64,000 bases of DNA from an uncultured Bacteroidota bacterium. Its GTDB lineage: Bacteria > Bacteroidota > Bacteroidia > Chitinophagales > Chitinophagaceae. The notes beneath the pieces were generated by a model, which saw only the letters and a list, made by a program, of their open reading frames with translations, ran no database searches and was not told the DNA's origin. The stretch covers positions 1 to 64,000 of the forward strand of contig CAIVEW010000089.1 in the NCBI GenBank assembly GCA_903905065.1. Direction: 5' to 3'. Positions within the stretch are counted from its first letter, which is position 1. The number at the start of each line of letters is the position of its first letter. This document shows positions 63,061 to 64,000 of the stretch, one piece after another. The translations under genes were made by a program, and so were the position numbers.

Positions 63061-63567
63061 TTATTTCAATACAAGATAAAGAAAATAGGACAACGAATAC
63101 GCAACGAAATTTGCGGTGATACTGTATTTTAACGCGAGTTTATAGTTTCTTTCTCCCTTAGTCATCAACAAATAGAATAACGGAAATTCAATTACCAATG
63201 AAGTTATGAAAATAACTGAGAAATAGGCTAACAGGTAAAGGTTGAAGTCATCTGCAAAGAAAAGACGCTCACCGTACATATTGATATCCAATTTTAAAGC
63301 AATAAAAGTAGCTACGATGTACGAAACGGTAAAAGACAGATAATTGCAAGGAATAACAGCGACAAGGCTTAACGGTTTTTTGAATAATTTTTTGATCGTT
63401 AACCATTTTACCAAACCGAAAATTAGGCTTCCAATTGTCAAGTGCACATATAAAAAAACAGGCAAACCAGACATGTAGTGACCTTCAAAATAACCTTTCA
63501 TGTATGGGGCTGCATCAACTGAATAACAGCACAACACCGAAGCCATTGCAAGAAATACTTTTCTCAT
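63061..63567 (-). CDS. Membrane protein of unknown function
   Basis: 168 aa. A possible signal peptide (about 1-19, ending VDAA) is followed by four membrane helices (about 35-55, 66-92, 108-132 and 142-166) with a charged loop KWLTIKKLFKKPL. No family was recognised. It lies 27 bases after the DUF4249 gene on the same strand, which suggests co-transcription. Confidence 0.7.
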   Translation of the reverse strand: MRKVFLAMASVLCCYSVDAAPYMKGYFEGHYMSGLPVFLYVHLTIGSLIFGLVKWLTIKKLFKKPLSLVAVIPCNYLSFTVSYIVATFIALKLDINMYGERLFFADDFNLYLLAYFSVIFITSLVIEFPLFYLLMTKGERNYKLALKYSITANFVAYSLSYFLYLVLK

Positions 63568-63594
63568 TAAACGTTGTTCAAATTTTCTAAAACA

Positions 63595-64000
63595 CTATGG
63601 CCGCACAATCAAACTCTTTACACTCGAAGTATGTGCACTAAAATAGCCTAGCGCACCGCCGGTGAGATTGGTGAGGGGGTTTGCTGGTGTGGCCGAGTTT
63701 TGGTTATTGGTTTGCTGCAGTGTTGAGTAATATTGATATACGCTGGAGTCGATACATTCCAGATATACGGCTACGCTGTCCCCAGGACTTAACTGGTCGC
63801 CACCAATTGGCTGATTTACAACCCGTCCGTTAATAAGTGCATCATTGCGCACAATCACATTGTCCGATGCCGTATCGTTCTTATACTCCATGAAATGATA
63901 ATAGTGGTAGTGAACTCCTACCAGCGCCGGATCTGTATACACCGGCACCAGTTGTGGATGCGAGCCGCCAAACGGAGATGGTTTTGTATACAGACTATCC
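63595..64000 (-). CDS. DUF4249-family lipoprotein, 5' part beyond the right edge
   Basis: The last 134 codons are in the window and the frame is open at the edge. C-terminal features of DUF4249 proteins are visible: SPGDSVAVYLECID, then ALGYFSAHTSSVKSLIV near the end, preceded by NSATPANPLTNLTGG. DUF4249 proteins are surface or periplasmic lipoproteins usually encoded next to TonB-dependent receptors, so such a receptor gene is likely just right of the window. The role here is otherwise unknown. Confidence 0.8.
   Translation of the reverse strand, partial: DSLYTKPSPFGGSHPQLVPVYTDPALVGVHYHYYHFMEYKNDTASDNVIVRNDALINGRVVNQPIGGDQLSPGDSVAVYLECIDSSVYQYYSTLQQTNNQNSATPANPLTNLTGGALGYFSAHTSSVKSLIVRP

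Overview
The window looks like a chromosomal piece of a Bacteroidota genome, probably a flexirubin-producing Chitinophagaceae-like organism. This is an inference from gene content. The clues are type IX secretion (T9SS) C-terminal sorting domains on very large repeat proteins, promoter elements of the TAnnTTTG type, no obvious Shine-Dalgarno sites, a DUF4249 lipoprotein, and an aryl-polyene/flexirubin-type accessory operon. No tRNA, rRNA, insertion sequence, CRISPR array or replication origin was seen.

About 60% of the window (roughly 38.7 kb) is taken by three giant minus-strand genes for secreted repeat proteins. The leftmost runs off the left edge (positions 1-20274, at least 6,758 codons, one uninterrupted frame). 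The second (20750-31864, 3,704 aa) and third (41034-48377, 2,447 aa) are complete. All have signal peptides and long arrays of about 71-residue BIG2/Ig-like repeats, most with a pair of cysteines. The two complete ones end in T9SS sorting domains. Each has a different N-terminal head: three propeller-like modules, a beta-helix-like region, or a 'SHLVGMDLSYQW' domain. The first two share a cassette of four units, each a P-domain, a GLYT motif and BIG2 repeats.

Between the second and third giants lies a plus-strand block (32041-40428): a GT2 glycosyltransferase with a DUF2062 tail, a three-part MMPL exporter/PlsC acyltransferase/methyltransferase protein, a CrtI-like FAD oxidoreductase and a C45-type Ntn acyltransferase/hydrolase. 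This set is typical of the accessory genes around aryl-polyene/flexirubin synthesis. The polyketide-type core enzymes are not in this window.

The right third (48806-64000) is ordinary chromosome with two notable signalling pairs. One is a histidine kinase with an ethylene-receptor-like copper-site membrane domain plus a single-domain response regulator (51022-53223). The other is an ECF sigma factor followed by a protein with a cytoplasmic head, one inner-membrane helix, a long low-complexity linker and a C-terminal outer-membrane barrel (54433-57365), the layout of dual-membrane-spanning anti-sigma factors. The rest are a Mn-type superoxide dismutase, a double-OmpA protein, a YhhQ queuosine-precursor transporter, an MFS exporter, a MacB-type permease, a PyrR-like phosphoribosyltransferase, an isoaspartyl peptidase, several small membrane or unknown proteins, and the 3' part of a DUF4249 gene at the right edge.
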